NCBI RefSeq assembly: GCF_000801105.2
Contig: NC_079512.1
Coordinates: forward strand, 32,381,848 to 32,445,847
Direction: 5' to 3'
DNA length: 64,000 nucleotides
From: Raphanus sativus
Taxonomy: Eukaryota; Streptophyta; Magnoliopsida; Brassicales; Brassicaceae
In this document: piece after piece, positions 34,313 to 46,725 of the stretch
Layout: the number at the start of each line of letters is the position of its first letter
Numbering within the stretch: the stretch's first letter is position 1
Position numbers and translations under genes: made by a program
Notes under the pieces: generated by a model
Told to the model about the DNA's origin: nothing
Databases searched by the model: none
What the model saw: only the letters and a program-made list of their open reading frames with translations

Positions 34313-35062
34313 TTTCACGGGGGATGGATTTTGGCTTTGCAACCCTAGAAGAGAAATTTACTGGGAGATGATCAGAAATTGATTTGTTCGTGACAATTTT
34401 ATAAGCAAACCCTAACGGGGCTCTTCTTGGAATTTGTGAATAAAAGCTTAATACTAAATGGGCTCTTGTTACAAGTCTCAATTTAGAACCTCGTATTGAT
34501 CTGCGTGATTTGTTCTCGTAAATTATCCCAACTGATGTATATTTCAGTTTAATGGTTTGATGAACCAACTGAGTAAATTTCAGTGAATTTAAAATCAAAA
34601 CGTGCGCGTGAACTAATTTATTGAAACTATTCGTCTCTTCTTTATGAACCAACTGAGTAAAGCCCAGATGCTAAATTCACTTCAGCTGAGTTTTATGAAA
34701 TCAAATCTCTTTGATATTATTTCTCACTGACTTGACATAACATAACGTATCAATATGTGAATAGCTTGTGCTTCCTTTTGAATGTTGCAAAGCTCTCTCT
34801 GTGTTGTTCTATGATTGTGTAACTAAATTTGCAGGATGATTAAATACGCTGCTTTTTCTTTAAATCAATGCATCAACGTTTAACGCCATAACTAAAGTTC
34901 TCAAATCAATTAGGCCGAGAATGCCAAATCGAGTTCACGGGAACACGCCATGCGTATATAATTTACGTGATAAAGGAAGTAAGTAACATGTCAAATCTCT
35001 ATAATTGATGTGATATAATTGTTAAAGTCATAAGTTTCTGAAAATCATATTATTGTAATTGG
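34313..35062. other. Spacer upstream of F-box gene 2
   Basis: Nothing recognised. Confidence 0.4.
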
Positions 35063-35067
35063 ATTTA

Positions 35068-36271
35068 TATTAGAGATATGTTGGGCCGGAAGATGTGTAT
35101 CTTACGGACCAAGACTGCGAAGCCCATGAAACTCATGAAAACCCTAAATACTGAAAGGAAAGACTTGAAGATCATTTTAATCTTAAGATATTCTTAGTAT
35201 ATTTACATTAACGTTTAGAAAAATTATCATTATCTAGTATTAACATGATGTTAATGTTACTACTATATATATGGATCTTGTATTCTCATATCAAACACAA
35301 CATAATAATATATCTTTTATATTTACTTTACATGGTATCAGAGCAGTCGATTCTTAGGGATCAAAATTAAAACTTCCGCAAGTTTTAAGATTTGATGATG
35401 CTTATTATCGTTGGTGTTGGCGATGTTGAAGATGATGATGATACCGATAATGAAGATGGTGCGCAGCCGACCACATGATCACGTTCCATAAAGTCAATTG
35501 GTTTTAGTTAAATGGTTTTGGTTTTTTAGTTGTCTGATTATTATTTTTTTTTGTTTGTTCGGGTGAGTGCAAGAGAATACGAAGGTTTTAGTAATGCTAA
35601 GGGTTTATGGTTTCACATGGGTTATTGTTATCTAAGATTTTCTATAGTTTAGAATTTCTTAAGATGTTTGTTGTTATTCCATAATTTGGGATTTATTGGT
35701 TATAGTTTAACCATTACGGGGGAGTTCTAGTTGAACGCTCATGTTTTTAGGTCCGTTTTAGTCCAAGTTACGGACTGTCCAAGTTAAAAACAATTATTTG
35801 TGGTGATGCAGTTGCACCCACGGGATGTATTCTTATTGTCAAGACCAAAGAAGAGCTGAAGTTGTCATCCCTTATTGTCTAAGTCGAAGTTTACTTCCGA
35901 AGAAATCTACTGATTTATTTTCCTCGACATAGTGTCCACGACATACGTGGTCTGCTTTATGATTGCAGATTTGCGTGTTGCATCCCACATTTGTCGTGCG
36001 GAGGAGTATTAGAGATATGTTGGACCGGAAGATGTGTATCTTACGGACCAAGACTGCGAAGCCCATGAAACTCATGAAAACCCTAAAGACTGAAAGGAAA
36101 AACTTGAAAATCATGTTAATCTTAAGATATTCTTAGTATATTTACATTAACGTTTAGGAAAGTTATCATTATCTAGTATTAACATTATGTTAATGTTACT
36201 ACTATATATATGGATCTTGTATTCTCATATCAAACACAACACAATAATATATCTTTTATATTTACTTTACA
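35068..36271 (+). mobile_element. Small LTR retrotransposon (TRIM-like or deleted Copia)
   Basis: Two 265-base direct repeats (35068-35332 and 36007-36271) with about nine differences bound 674 bases of internal sequence. The flanking duplication is ATTTA on both sides (35063-35067 and 36272-36276). The primer-binding site TGGTATCAGAGC, complementary to initiator tRNA-Met, follows the left LTR at once (35333). A purine tract, GCGGAGGAG, precedes the right LTR. Both LTRs begin TATTAG rather than TG and end ACA. The internal part codes for no gag or pol. Confidence 0.93.
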
Positions 36272-36276
36272 ATTTA

Positions 36277-37802
36277 TCTCAATTTTGGCAATAAAATAAG
36301 GTTGAACATGCCAAAGATGGTTCACGGGCAGCGTCTTCTGGTTACGGGAGAGATCTGAAATCGAATTATGTCTCCCACATATCTTCATTATTCATTTAGT
36401 AGTAGTTTGTCAAAAGTGAAAAAAGTCTCCTTTGCTGGCACGCACAGATGTGTCAACAGTGGTTGGAGTATCAACCCGGATCAAGTTGATCTATCCAAAA
36501 AAAAAAAAGTTGATCGATCATGGACGGATCTACAAAATAATTTGATATGTGACATTAATATATAAATTTATGTTATATAAATATTATTAAATTAATTAAT
36601 TTTAAAAAATAAATTAGTCATTAATTTTTCAAAATGAATAAAATATAAAAGAGATAATTTCTTTGTTATTTTAAATAATCATTTTCAATAATATCATTAG
36701 ATTGTATATGCACATAGTAGTTTCATAATAAAAAAAAATCTTTTAATTTTTATTTCTTTTATGTTGAAAGTAAAATTAATAATTTTTTTTGTCAAAGTTA
36801 AATATCAATAAATTATGAGTTTTATTTGAAAATGGTAACATTAAAAAAATGACTGAAATACTATAAGTTGAATAATATTTTTTTTAAAAAAAAGTCCAAT
36901 AAAAATATTTTAGTGTTTGAGTCTATGGATTATTGTTTAGGGTTTACTATTTAAAGGATAAGCTTAGATTTATAAATTTATATAAATAATTTAAGAGATT
37001 TAGTTTAGTTCTCAGAAAACAGTCATTTCATATCCAAGATATCGCCATATGTTCAATTCATATCTACTTATATGATTCTGTCAAAGTATACCTGAACTTA
37101 TATGACTCTACCAAAACATACCCGATTTATAAATTTTCGGAGAAATTATACACCAGTTGCCACATCAGCTGCCACATCATTTATTTATGTTCGTGTGGAT
37201 GTTACGTCAGCTACTTTTGCTTACGAAAATGCTATGTGTACAATTTTTTTAAAAAAATAAATGTTTAGAAAATGTAAAATTTCATAAATTTTTATTATTT
37301 AGTAAATTTTTTTTTTAAAATTTAATTTTATATAAGAGATATATTCGTAAATAGTTCGATTATAAAAATTATATATATATAGCTCAAATTCAGTACTAGT
37401 GTTGTAGTCTTGTTACACTTTGTACACGTCTGCTGTGGGCAGCAACAATACCACACTCACGGGCCAAACATAAATTAATTAGTTATTTTATCCTGTATTC
37501 ACTAGCTATTGAAGCAAATTATAATTTCATAACAAACACTGAAAATTAAAATAACGGAAAAACCGTGTTGACTAAAAAAACAATCATTGATATTTTATTC
37601 AATACGACAAATGAACAAATTACAATAAAGGGAGTAACACTCAAGCAAGGCGCTCTCGCCATACAACAAAAGTAAACAACACAAACTCATTGATGTTCTG
37701 ATGTTCATCTTGAACTTCACCACTTCAAATAAACGAGTACAAAAGAAAACATTACAATAAAAGATTCAAGCTTTAATTTATCCGATTGACGTCGCTTTGA
37801 GT
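36277..37802. other. AT-rich spacer
   Basis: No gene recognised. The last 250 bases are 3' UTR of the next minus-strand gene. Confidence 0.45.
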
Positions 37803-38213
37803 TTAAGGGCATTGGAAGCCAGCTGGGGACTTTCTTTTGCACACATTGAGAAGCAAACTTAGGTTGATGGGAAGGTTAAGTTTGATGCCAAGAACGCTAG
37901 CGTTGAGGGCAGTGCAAAGACAAACCGCAGCTTCAAGATCGACCAAACCCCTGATGAGGTTACAACATGGAGTCACAGGAGGAGTTCCGAGAGTCACATC
38001 GTTCAACAAGTTTAGGGCGTCAACACAAACACCAAGCTTTAAGGCGTCTTTAGGGCAAGCTCCCGTGGTGGTTGGTGTAGATGGTGGGCTAGGTTTGTGT
38101 TTGTTGTGTTTGCGTGGTGGAGGAGGACAATTGGTACTTCGGGTGGCTGTAGTGAGGGTGAAGAAAAGGATGTTGAAGAGAAGGAAGAGAGCAAGAGAGT
38201 CTTTAAGAGCCAT
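37803..38213 (-). CDS. 8-cysteine-motif (LTP-like) cell-wall protein (At4g22460-like)
   Basis: A single exon of 136 residues. A signal peptide ([20 protein letters not shown] to about residue 24) is followed by a short Pro-rich spacer ([20 protein letters not shown]). A hydrophobic 8CM domain follows: [12 protein letters not shown], then [33 protein letters not shown], giving the order C-C-CC-CXC-C-C. This is the pEARLI1/HyPRP type, secreted proteins thought to act at the wall-membrane interface. A TATAAATA box lies 85 bases upstream of the ATG. Related genes sit at 39830, 48908 and 55506, forming a local family. Confidence 0.94.
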   Translation of the reverse strand: MALKDSLALFLLFNILFFTLTTATRSTNCPPPPRKHNKHKPSPPSTPTTTGACPKDALKLGVCVDALNLLNDVTLGTPPVTPCCNLIRGLVDLEAAVCLCTALNASVLGIKLNLPINLSLLLNVCKRKSPAGFQCP

Positions 38214-38297
38214 TGGTTACTGAGGGAATGGGAAAAAAGCCCTATAAATTAATTTCAAGTCGAGAAGTGGTGGAGAAAGTGAAGAGTGTTTAGTGTG

Positions 38298-38305
38298 TAT
38301 TTATA
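38298..38305 (-). promoter_or_regulatory. TATA box of the 37803-38213 gene
   Basis: TATAAATA on the minus strand, 85 bases before the ATG. The same octamer lies before the other three 8CM genes. Confidence 0.7.
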
Positions 38306-39075
38306 GGGGGAATTGAATGGCTTGAGAAGAGGACTAAATGCTATATAATTATAAGCTAAATGATTTGATTCGTAATTGGGTTTTCTTAAAATATTTGTTT
38401 GGACCGACCACGTTATACCCTTACGGAATTTAGCTGGCGATAGGCATAATTAATAAGAGTTTGGAAGTAACTATTGGTGCTATATTAAATTGGTTCTCTA
38501 TATGTCTTTCGTCGTTTATAATTCTGTATACATTTTTGTAACAAAAATTATAGGGTAATTGTCAAAATTTGTAAATAAAAATACCTCAAATATAAAATTC
38601 TATTTTTCTCTAAAATAAAATAATTCTATAATAGGATTGATTTTGCTTCAACCTTACTTTATTTTGGAGTAAAAATAAAGTAATGAAAAATAAATGTATT
38701 ATTTTGTAAATAGAATAAATTTGTTTTTACTATATTATAGAATGGAAAATGAATTAGAATTAAAGCATTTTTTATTTCAAATTCTATTTTAAATTAAAAA
38801 CGAGTGAAGTTGTAAATTCTCTAAATATAATCATTAAATCTTAAATGTTATGATATTTTTGATTGAGTCTATTTTTGAAAAATGATATCTAGTTTATTGT
38901 ATTTTAATCAATTTTTCGATAACAATGCGAGTAAACAAAGATTTTGAGACATGAAACTTTTTTTATCACTGAATATTTCATTAGAAAAACTAAAAAGAAA
39001 AAAATGGATCAGAAAATAAATCCGTATTTTGAAAATATGAATCAAAATCTAGTCAAACATTAACTCAGAACTATA
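38306..39075. other. AT-rich spacer
   Basis: No gene recognised. Confidence 0.4.
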
Positions 39076-39326
39076 CTCCATCTTTATCATTTTAATTTGA
39101 TTTTAAGATCTTTTCACAAAAATTAAGAAAATATAAATTTTTGTAATTTATCTTGTTATATAAAATAGCTTAAAATAAAACGAATTCAACCAATAAAAAA
39201 TATACAATATTTTGTAATTGGTTACAAATTTTAAGTGACGTTAAATTTTATCTAGAAGAGTGAAAACATCACTTATTTTAAAACAAAATAGAAATCTTAA
39301 AAAAAAAAACTTAAAGTGATAGAGAG
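39076..39326. mobile_element. Stowaway-like MITE
   Basis: The left end reads CTCCATCTTTATCATTTTAA and the right end, read inward, CTCTCTATCACTTTAAGT, a degenerate form of the CTCCCTCYGTTTCA end of Stowaway/mariner MITEs. Both ends are flanked by TA. The length is 251 bases and it is non-coding. Confidence 0.6.
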
Positions 39327-39829
39327 TATTGATTAAAAGTAAATATTAAAGCAGAAACATCAAAATCATCATAAGATTATATGAAATCATTTTTTCGAGA
39401 TTTGATTAATTTATCGATCATTTTGTATATATATCATAAGAGTATTCTCATTGGGGGTTTAAGTGAGTCTCTTATAGTAAAAGCACACATATTTTTAAAA
39501 TTATAAAATTCATCTAACATTTTTCTTAGTTTACTTTTTATAATATATAATTAAATCTATTATATTATCAAATTATATGATATACTAATACTAAATTAAT
39601 AGTAAACTTTTCCAAATCTCTCACTAGTGGAAGTGTTCTAAAGTCCAATAATCTAACAGAATTAGGAAAACAGTAATGAAATAACACAGAATGGAAAAGT
39701 AAACAGTTATTTATTGATTTTCGTTACATTGTTATTATTAGAACGGAAAAGGCCAAATGCTTTAGTTGTGGCGTAAGTGGTGTGTATGTTTTAGTATTTA
39801 GGTGCTTGGGATTGGACATGAACAGCTGG

Positions 39830-40846
39830 TCATGGGCAGGCGAAACCTCGGGGAATGTTGCGGCCACAAGTCCTACAGAGGATGGTGATATCGGGAGAAA
39901 GAGTGTGGGGTCGTGCATTCACCAAATTGCATATGCAAGCAGCTGCCTCGGCATCAGAAAGATCACGGATGAGCGAACAACATGGCTGCGCATTTTCAAA
40001 GTCTAGGAAATTTCCGGAACGTCTTAGGACATTGGAACATGCCCTTATTTGGCCAGCATTCCTCGGACATGTGCTAGGCGGGGGAGGTGGTGGTTGGACA
40101 TTTGGTGGAGGGGGTGGTGGGGTAGTCTGCGGTGGAGGCATTGGTGGTTGGGGGTTAGAAGGAGGTGGTGGTGGGACATTAGGTGGAGGTGGTGGTGGAG
40201 TTTGGGAAGGGGGCACTGTTGGTTGGGAGTTTGGAGGAGGTGGTGGGGGAGTCTTTGGTGGAGGCGGTGGTGGTGTAGTTGGAGGAGGTGGTGGTGGAGT
40301 CTCTGGTGGGGGAGTCTTTGGTGGAGGCGTTGGTGGTGTAGTTGGAGGAGGTGGTGGTGGAGTCTCTGGTGGGGGAGTCTTTGGTGGAGGCGGTGGTGGT
40401 GTAGTTGGAGGAGGTGGTGGGGGAGTCTTTGGTGGAGGCGGTGGTGGTGTAGTTGGAGGAGGTGGTGGTGGAGTCTTTAATGGAGGCTGTGATGGTTGGG
40501 AGTATGGAGTAGGCGGTGGTGTGTTTGGAGGTGGTGGTGGTTGTGATGTTGGTGGCTGAGGTGGTGGCTGAGGACACGGTGGAGGCGGTGGGAGTCGTGG
40601 ACAGGGTGGAGGAGGCGTTGGTTCTGGACATGGTGGAGGCGGAATAATCGCTGGTACTGGACACGGTGGAGGCGGAATTTCTGGACATGGAGGAGGCGGC
40701 AGTGGTAGTGGACACGGTGGACACACCCGTGGCGGTGGATGATGGCAGTGACGGGGCAAGCTGTGGGCTTCGGTTTTGCTGGCGAAGATGATACTGATCA
40801 CTGCAAGGAAGAGAGCTAACGTTTTTACTGAACCATGTGGGGCCAT
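39830..40846 (-). CDS. Hybrid proline-rich protein, 8CM C-terminus (At4g22470-like)
   Basis: A single exon of 338 residues. A signal peptide (MAPHGSVKTLALFLAVISII to about residue 27) precedes about 220 residues of Pro-rich repeats built on PPPPPPTTPPPPPPKT, with early CPxxPPPPCP units. An 8CM domain follows: TCPRNAGQIRAC, AQPCCSLIRDL, AACICNLVNA, ILCRTCGRNIPRGFACP. There are nine rather than eight cysteines because the tail reads CRTC. The protein is secreted and probably wall-associated. The repeat region is nearly identical in adjacent 42-60 base units, so its length should vary between accessions. A TATA box lies at 40897-40904. Confidence 0.95.
   Translation of the reverse strand: MAPHGSVKTLALFLAVISIIFASKTEAHSLPRHCHHPPPRVCPPCPLPLPPPPCPEIPPPPCPVPAIIPPPPCPEPTPPPPCPRLPPPPPCPQPPPQPPTSQPPPPPNTPPPTPYSQPSQPPLKTPPPPPPTTPPPPPPKTPPPPPPTTPPPPPPKTPPPETPPPPPPTTPPTPPPKTPPPETPPPPPPTTPPPPPPKTPPPPPPNSQPTVPPSQTPPPPPPNVPPPPPSNPQPPMPPPQTTPPPPPPNVQPPPPPPSTCPRNAGQIRACSNVLRRSGNFLDFENAQPCCSLIRDLSDAEAAACICNLVNARPHTLSPDITILCRTCGRNIPRGFACP
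40080..40740. repeat. Coding minisatellite (Pro-rich repeats)
   Basis: Repeats of GGTGGAGGCGGTGGTGGTGT with interspersed AGTTGGAGGAGGTGGT units (plus strand) make the Pro-rich region. The segment with GTCTCTGGTGGGGGAGTCTT is duplicated at about 40297 and 40360. Confidence 0.85.
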
Positions 40847-40896
40847 TTTGTCAAATTGTACTGGAATTGGTGAACTTAGATGTAGGAGGCTGTGAG

Positions 40897-40904
40897 TATT
40901 TATA
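40897..40904 (-). promoter_or_regulatory. TATA box of the 39830-40846 gene
   Basis: TATAAATA on the minus strand, about 51 bases before the ATG. Confidence 0.7.
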
Positions 40905-42602
40905 CATGAAACTGGAGCTTCATTCTGCCACTTGTTCCATTGCCAAACCTACTTATTGCTCAGAGGTGGTTTCATTGCTCAAATGCCTAAGCTAGTAGGA
41001 AATTTTCCGGTTATGGATGCTTCTATTAGCTTATCGATGGAGTATAATAAATAGGTTAGGCATCCAAATCGGTCGTAGTCGTTAGATGAAGGCTATTTAC
41101 ATGGAGATGAATTACGTCTTATCCATTTAAGGGTATAATATTCTGGAGATGGGACTGAAGCACTATGCATGCATTAGCAATATATTTATAGCGGCGATCA
41201 ATTCTATTGCAAAGTGGTGATTGGTTATATATTCGTGGGAGGTTTTATTTTAGCTGGACTAGATTGGTGAGCATGTTCCATGAATTCCATCTTACAAACC
41301 TTTTTTAGGTTAGAGATGGGAACATAGTAAAAAAACAAGAACAAGAGTCCTAACAAAAACAGTTTACCAACGTTCATCACCAGCAACCCGCTTAGTTCTA
41401 AAAACATCAATTAAACTATTAAACCTTGCTTAACTAGAACAGTTCAGTTAATTAGCACAGTTCAGAAAATGTCAAATCTAGAAGCACGTTATAAGTGAAA
41501 TTCAGTTATCTTATGCGATTTAAGATTCTAGAAAGTTAGATGTAAGTGCAATTAAAAAATATATAAAGAGTAAGCGCTTAAATAGTGAAGCGTAGTTATT
41601 TAATATGACGTCTTGTTATTATGAGATGTCAACTTTACTATAGTGTTTTGGGGCTAACCAAATATACTTACTATCATTAATCTCTTCCCTAAAGCACTTT
41701 TTCTTGCCGAGGCTTAGATATCGACGTATCTTGTGTGTGTATATGTCTTTGGGAAGCTGCAACCCGAGCTACATGTTGAGGGGCCAAGAAGTTAACAAGT
41801 ATTAGGTGATTCATCATTAATCAAACATTTAATATTAGACGTTAGCGAGTTCTTTAAAACATTCTAACAAAAAAGACTAATCAACACATTAAATGGTAGT
41901 CAACGAAGCATGCAAGTAAAGATTCACCGAAACTGAACAAATTATGATAAGAAACAAATCTCTTTTCCTAATTTTCGTTACCCTCTTTACTTCAATGTTC
42001 TCATCACCATAATCTGTAATCCAAACAAGATGTGACCCAGACATAATCGAATCTCCCAAATATATCTGTATGATTTAATATATCAAATCAGGATCCGACA
42101 AAAAAACAGAATTGGGATATGATCGGAGGTTTGATATATATGTATATAAATAGGATCATGGATTTTTTTTTTTTGGATTTCATGGATCTTGGTTTGATAT
42201 GGAAATTCAAGATTCATGGTGTTGACAGGAATGAAATAAGATGCAGAAACAGTCTAGCTTTACTCTTTAATTTTCTCATTTGTTAGCTCTCTTTTTGGGA
42301 GGGGCATTATTCAAAACAAAATGTCACATGATTATATAAGAATATAAATGATATAGACTAATATGTTCATAGTCAATTGGTTTTCAGTTGACATATATCT
42401 AATTTGATATGAGTATCAGAGCATGATTCATGCATTGCGACATAATCCATATATAACCGATATAACCCAAAAGTTGGTCTATATATGTATATATATGTAA
42501 CATTTGTTGATTTTCTGTGTTTGAATTTGCTGGAAATCAAATTTATTGATCATTCTCTTCTATTGCTTAGTACATCGCAAAAGTTTTGCAAAGACATCAA
42601 AA
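40905..42602. other. Spacer; no gene recognised
   Basis: AT-rich, with no coding region or element boundary that I can support. Confidence 0.4.
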
Positions 42603-42610
42603 CACAAAAG

Positions 42611-43179
42611 TAGGCGTGGGCAAATTATCCGGATCCGAAAATCCGAACCGTTAATTACCCGAAAAATCGGGTCTCGGATCGGGTTCGGTTCTAGAAAAAT
42701 ACTCGGTCGGATGAGGTTTTAAAATTGGTCGGGTACCGGATCGGTTCCGGGTATATCCGAAATCCGTACGGGTATCCAAGAAATCCGAGATCCGTATGGG
42801 TATCCGAAAAATCCGAGATCCGTACAGGTATCCGAGATGTAAAATTTAATATGCATCACTAGCAAATCGAACCATGAACCTCATCCTACACTTACCACAT
42901 CACATGACACTACACCAATGCATCCTATAGTGTTTATATATGTATTTTAAAGTTTATATCTATATATATATATATAAATTTATAAATATTAATCGGATCC
43001 GTTAATTTTTTGGTTACTTCGGATATAACCGGATCTGAACCGGATCCGACAGGTACCGAACTGTATCCGAACCGAAATTTTAAATTATCCGATCGGTACC
43101 ATTTTCACTAGTTCCGAAATATCCGAAATCCGAAACATCCGATCCGGATCCGAACCGGTAATCCGAATGCCGAGGCCTA
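42611..43179. mobile_element. Non-autonomous hAT-like element, second copy of the family at 11752
   Basis: The ends are TAGGCGTGGGCA and, read inward from the right, TAGGCCTCGGCA. The flanks are a perfect 8-bp duplication, CACAAAAG (42603-42610 and 43180-43187). The subterminal sequence is repeats of ATCCGAAATCCG type, with an AT-rich core. There is no transposase. Confidence 0.82.
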
Positions 43180-43187
43180 CACAAAAG

Positions 43188-44009
43188 TATAAAATACCTT
43201 GTGAATTGTAGTCTTGCAGAGACGTAACAGACTCAAAAAAAAAGGTCAAAATGACAATACCTTATGAATTACAGTTTGTCACAAACTCTATTTTTATTTC
43301 ATTTTTAAAACTAATTATTTTATTAATATTTTTTTGTTTTCTCTACGAACCAGGGTTTTGTCGGTTCGTTGGGTCGTTGGTTCCCGAATTTTTAACGGTT
43401 CAATATGGGTTTTTAACCAATTCAATTTTAATTGGGTTTTAGTATTAACCCAACCCGGTTTGATGTTCGGTTCACGGTTGAACCCGGTCCGACCGCCGGT
43501 TCGGTCCGGGTTTAACAACACTGACGTAGACACTTAGGTTTCCTTCTATAAAGAAACAGTTCGAGTTATGGATTTTGCTTTTCTAAAGGTTCGGGCCTGA
43601 AGTCCAAAATAAAATACATATTCCAACCATACATTTCTTCAGTATCTGAATTTCTTCTCAATTAATGCTTTAAAGGATCGTGCTTGCTCGCTGTACAAAT
43701 GGCAATCACAAACTTGCTGTGGAGATAATCTGTCGTCATGTTCTTAAGTTCACCATCGTTGGCAAGCTGAGAAGATGACAATCTCAAACTTTCCGGTCGT
43801 CACGGTCTCAACTTCGTCGCCATTGTCAAGCTGAGAAGATTTGGATCTCTTACTCCATCTCTTTTTAAGTTGAAGTGATGGTGGCTGAAGCGTTGACGAT
43901 GGCTGAAGCGTCGAGGGTGCGGTGCAAGAGGAAGACAGCGGCTTAGATTTAGGTTTTTAGTTAGGTTTTTCGTTGGTTTTTCTTGTGTTGTGTATTTATA
44001 TATTTATGT
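43188..44009. other. Spacer with a GGTTC-rich stretch
   Basis: From about 43350 to 43520 the sequence is rich in CGGTTCG and AACCCGG motifs and ends GGTTTAACAACACTG, like ends of some hAT-type repeats. I could not find a matching target duplication. No gene. Confidence 0.4.
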
Positions 44010-44438
44010 ATACTTTTAGGGGAAATTTGGAAAAATACACTTCCATAAGAAAATAATTTGAAAATTACACCTTTATTTAAAATTTTGGAAAAAATACATT
44101 TATATATATATAAATTTACATAATTGTCCATTCCTAGTATTTCTCTAATTTAGCTATATATTTTAAAAATTGATTTTGTTAAAAAAATAAAATCTTTACA
44201 CAATCTACAAAATATATTTTAAATATCTTACTGTTTAAAAAAATAAATAAACAAGACGGCGTCTTCTACTCTCTCGTCTCCTTCCTTCTCGTTCTTTTCC
44301 ATCTCTGTATTTTTTTTTCTCCTTTCACAGATTTTTCCTCTCATCTGAGAGAGGTTTGTTGCTTCATGAATCAAATACCAGTTTTGTAATTCTGATTCTC
44401 TTTTATTCTGACAAAAATTCTGTTTTTTTTAGGAAATC

Positions 44439-46050
44439 ATGTTGCATTTGGCTGGAGTTTTAGGAGAGTGGAAGCTGAATCACGAATCATGGAAATTCAT
44501 GGTGAATACAAGAGCAGGAAGTAGATTATTGCCGATTAAGGAAGGGCTGAAGTTTGACGAGATGGTTCAGATGGTTCATGAAGATTTCGGTATCAACCGA
44601 TCGAGTAATGAGTTAGAATTCAGCTATGCTCTACCGGAATCAATGCTTCGAGACATGCCTAAGGATACGCCTCCTGTTTTTGTGAACAATGATAGGCAGT
44701 GGGATTCTATGTGTGAGATGTGTAAATCCATGCCTCTGCGTCTTTGTATTTCAGTGAAGAATGGAATCTTAGGAAACCATGATCAAGGTTTCAATCATGA
44801 AGATACTGCAACGGTCAATCCTGAAGACACTGCAGTGGTGAAGAGTAAGAATGTTAATAGACAGGATAGTAATCAAGAACCTGAAGTGGAAGATTCAAAT
44901 TTTCATGATGCAAAGGTCATTAAAAAAGGTCAATGGTTCAAGAATAAAGCAGAGCTGTCTTGGAGTTTACGTATGCTTTCGATTGAACGCAAATTCAGAA
45001 TGGTTGTCAGCAAGTCAGACAAGAAGTTGTTAGTTGTCAAATGTGTAGACACAAGCTGCAAGTGGATGGTTAGAGCTGCCAAGACTAATCCGACAAGTGA
45101 GTTTTTCTGGGTAACAAAGTACATCGACAAGCATACATGTTTTTTCCAGAAACATTGGTGGACCGAGAGCTTCTTCCAGAGTTATAAGTAAGCTTCTTCT
45201 GGAAAACTTTGGGAATTCAGGTCTAAATATGAAACCAGAGTTGATTTCCAGTATTATGAAAAAAAGATATGGTCTTGATTCAAAATATTGGAAGATATGG
45301 AAAGCTAGGGAAGAGGCTCAGACAGAGGTATTAGGTTCTCCAGAAAGTAGCTATACGCAGCTTCCAGTATACATGCATAAGCTTGTTATGGCTAACCCGG
45401 GTACAATAGCATCCCTCGAGGTTGATTCTGAGCATAGGTTCAAGTACTTGTTTTTCTCGTTTGCTGCCTCTGTCAAGGGTTTTAAATTCATGAGGAGAGT
45501 TGTTGTTGTTGATGGCACCTTCTTGAAAGGAAAATTTAAGGGAGTTTTGCTAGTTGCAACAGCTCAGGATGGTGATTCTCATGTGTATCCTCTTGCATTT
45601 GGGATAGTTGATGCTGAGAATGAAGCATCTTGGGAGTGGTTTTTCAACCGATTGACATCTATTGTAACTGATGATGCTAGTTTAGTAGTGATATCTGACA
45701 GATGTCTAGCCATTGCAAAAGCAGTTGCAAAAGTGTATCCATTGGCTCAGCGTGGAATATGCACCTATCATCTACGAAAGAATGTCATCTCTCAGCCTGG
45801 AGGGAGAAAGATTGCTCGCCTTGTGAAGACAGCCATCAAAGCTTACACAACTGCAGAATTTGACCTGATTTTCAGTGAAATACGACGTCAGAATCATAAG
45901 TTGAGCGTTCATCTGGAGGATGCGGATGTTCACCTGTGGTCACGAGCTTACTTTCCTGGAGACAAATACGACATCACTACAAGCAATGCAGCAGAATCAA
46001 TATATGTTGTGTGTATGCTATGTTTGTTGAATCGTATAGAATTGCTTTAG
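44439..46050 (+). pseudogene. MULE transposase, frameshifted and truncated
   Basis: 44439-45191 encodes the N-terminal part: a PB1-like region (DEMVQMVHEDFGINRSSNEL), then a MuDR DNA-binding domain (WFKNKAELSWSLRMLSIERK, VKCVDTSCKWMVRAAKT, KYIDKHTC). A stop at 45189 ends that frame. The next frame picks up at once with KLLLENFGNSGLNMKPELIS. The region to 46050 holds the catalytic MULE domain with VVVVDGTFLKGKFKGVLLVA and VVISDRCLAIAKAV (two acidic catalytic positions) and GICTYHLRKNV. After SNAAESI the sequence diverges and stops, so the C-terminal SWIM zinc finger is missing. Confidence 0.92.
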
Positions 46051-46381
46051 TGATTTTACAACCAAGGAAGAAGTACAGTAGTGGCAGAGAAAGTTTCTAA
46101 AATTGATTTCCACAAATATCAACATATTTCAACTCAAATTTATCAGTCATCACAAAGACAGCCAATTAGTTGCTTTATGTTTTATCCCGTAGTCAATTCA
46201 CAACAATCTCAGGAACCATTGTACTAAAGAGGAGAGGATGTCATGAGTGAAAAAAAAAACACATATGCTATTAAATAGAAAAGCAAACTGAAAACCTAAG
46301 TAAAAACATCTGAAAACGTAAAAGTAAAAGACAAAAACAGAAAAAAGCACATACTTTTAAAACCAAACAAAGGTAATGCTT

Positions 46382-46725
46382 CTAAAGATCATCATCAAAA
46401 TGATTTCCTTCAGCGAACATATCAGTTGCAAGCTTTTTCCTGATAGATTCAATGTTAGCATCACACAGTCCAGGCTCCATATCTACGTCTAATGCAAGAC
46501 ATTCGATATATTTGATAGCATAAACACCACAATCACCAGATTGTATGTTCTGTGGAATCTTCTTACACCTTGTTATTGTGATCAGCATCACTTAAACCCT
46601 TTTGGTAGCTGGAGAAGCCAATGATCTGACAAGATGTGGAATCATCATTGCAAATGGCTTCACAAACTCTGTTATCTCATCATCTCTAGAGAGCATCCAA
46701 CTACTGTCCTACACTTCAATGGTAC
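46382..46725 (-). pseudogene. Ulp1-like (C48) cysteine peptidase fragment in the MULE
   Basis: The minus strand reads ITEFVKPFAMMIPHLVRSLA, an in-frame stop near 46592, then RCKKIPQNIQSGDCGVYAIK and YIECLALDVDMEPGLCDANI to a stop at 46382. NIQSGDCGVY is the catalytic-Cys box of Ulp1/SENP peptidases, which process or remove SUMO. The His and Asp boxes lie in the missing N-terminal part. It is a captured and decayed host-gene fragment. Confidence 0.85.

Noticed and set aside
39437..39645. Possible MITE with ends like AGAGTATTCTCATTGG and TAGAACACTTCCACTAG
   Set aside because: End similarity is too weak and no target duplication was found.
39855..40559. 234-codon Gly-rich plus-strand frame
   Set aside because: Antisense shadow of the proline codons (CCN read as GGN) in the hybrid proline-rich gene.
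43330..43520. GGTTC-rich stretch ending GGTTTAACAACACTG as a further hAT-like element
   Set aside because: A right end is plausible but the left end and an 8-bp duplication could not be matched.
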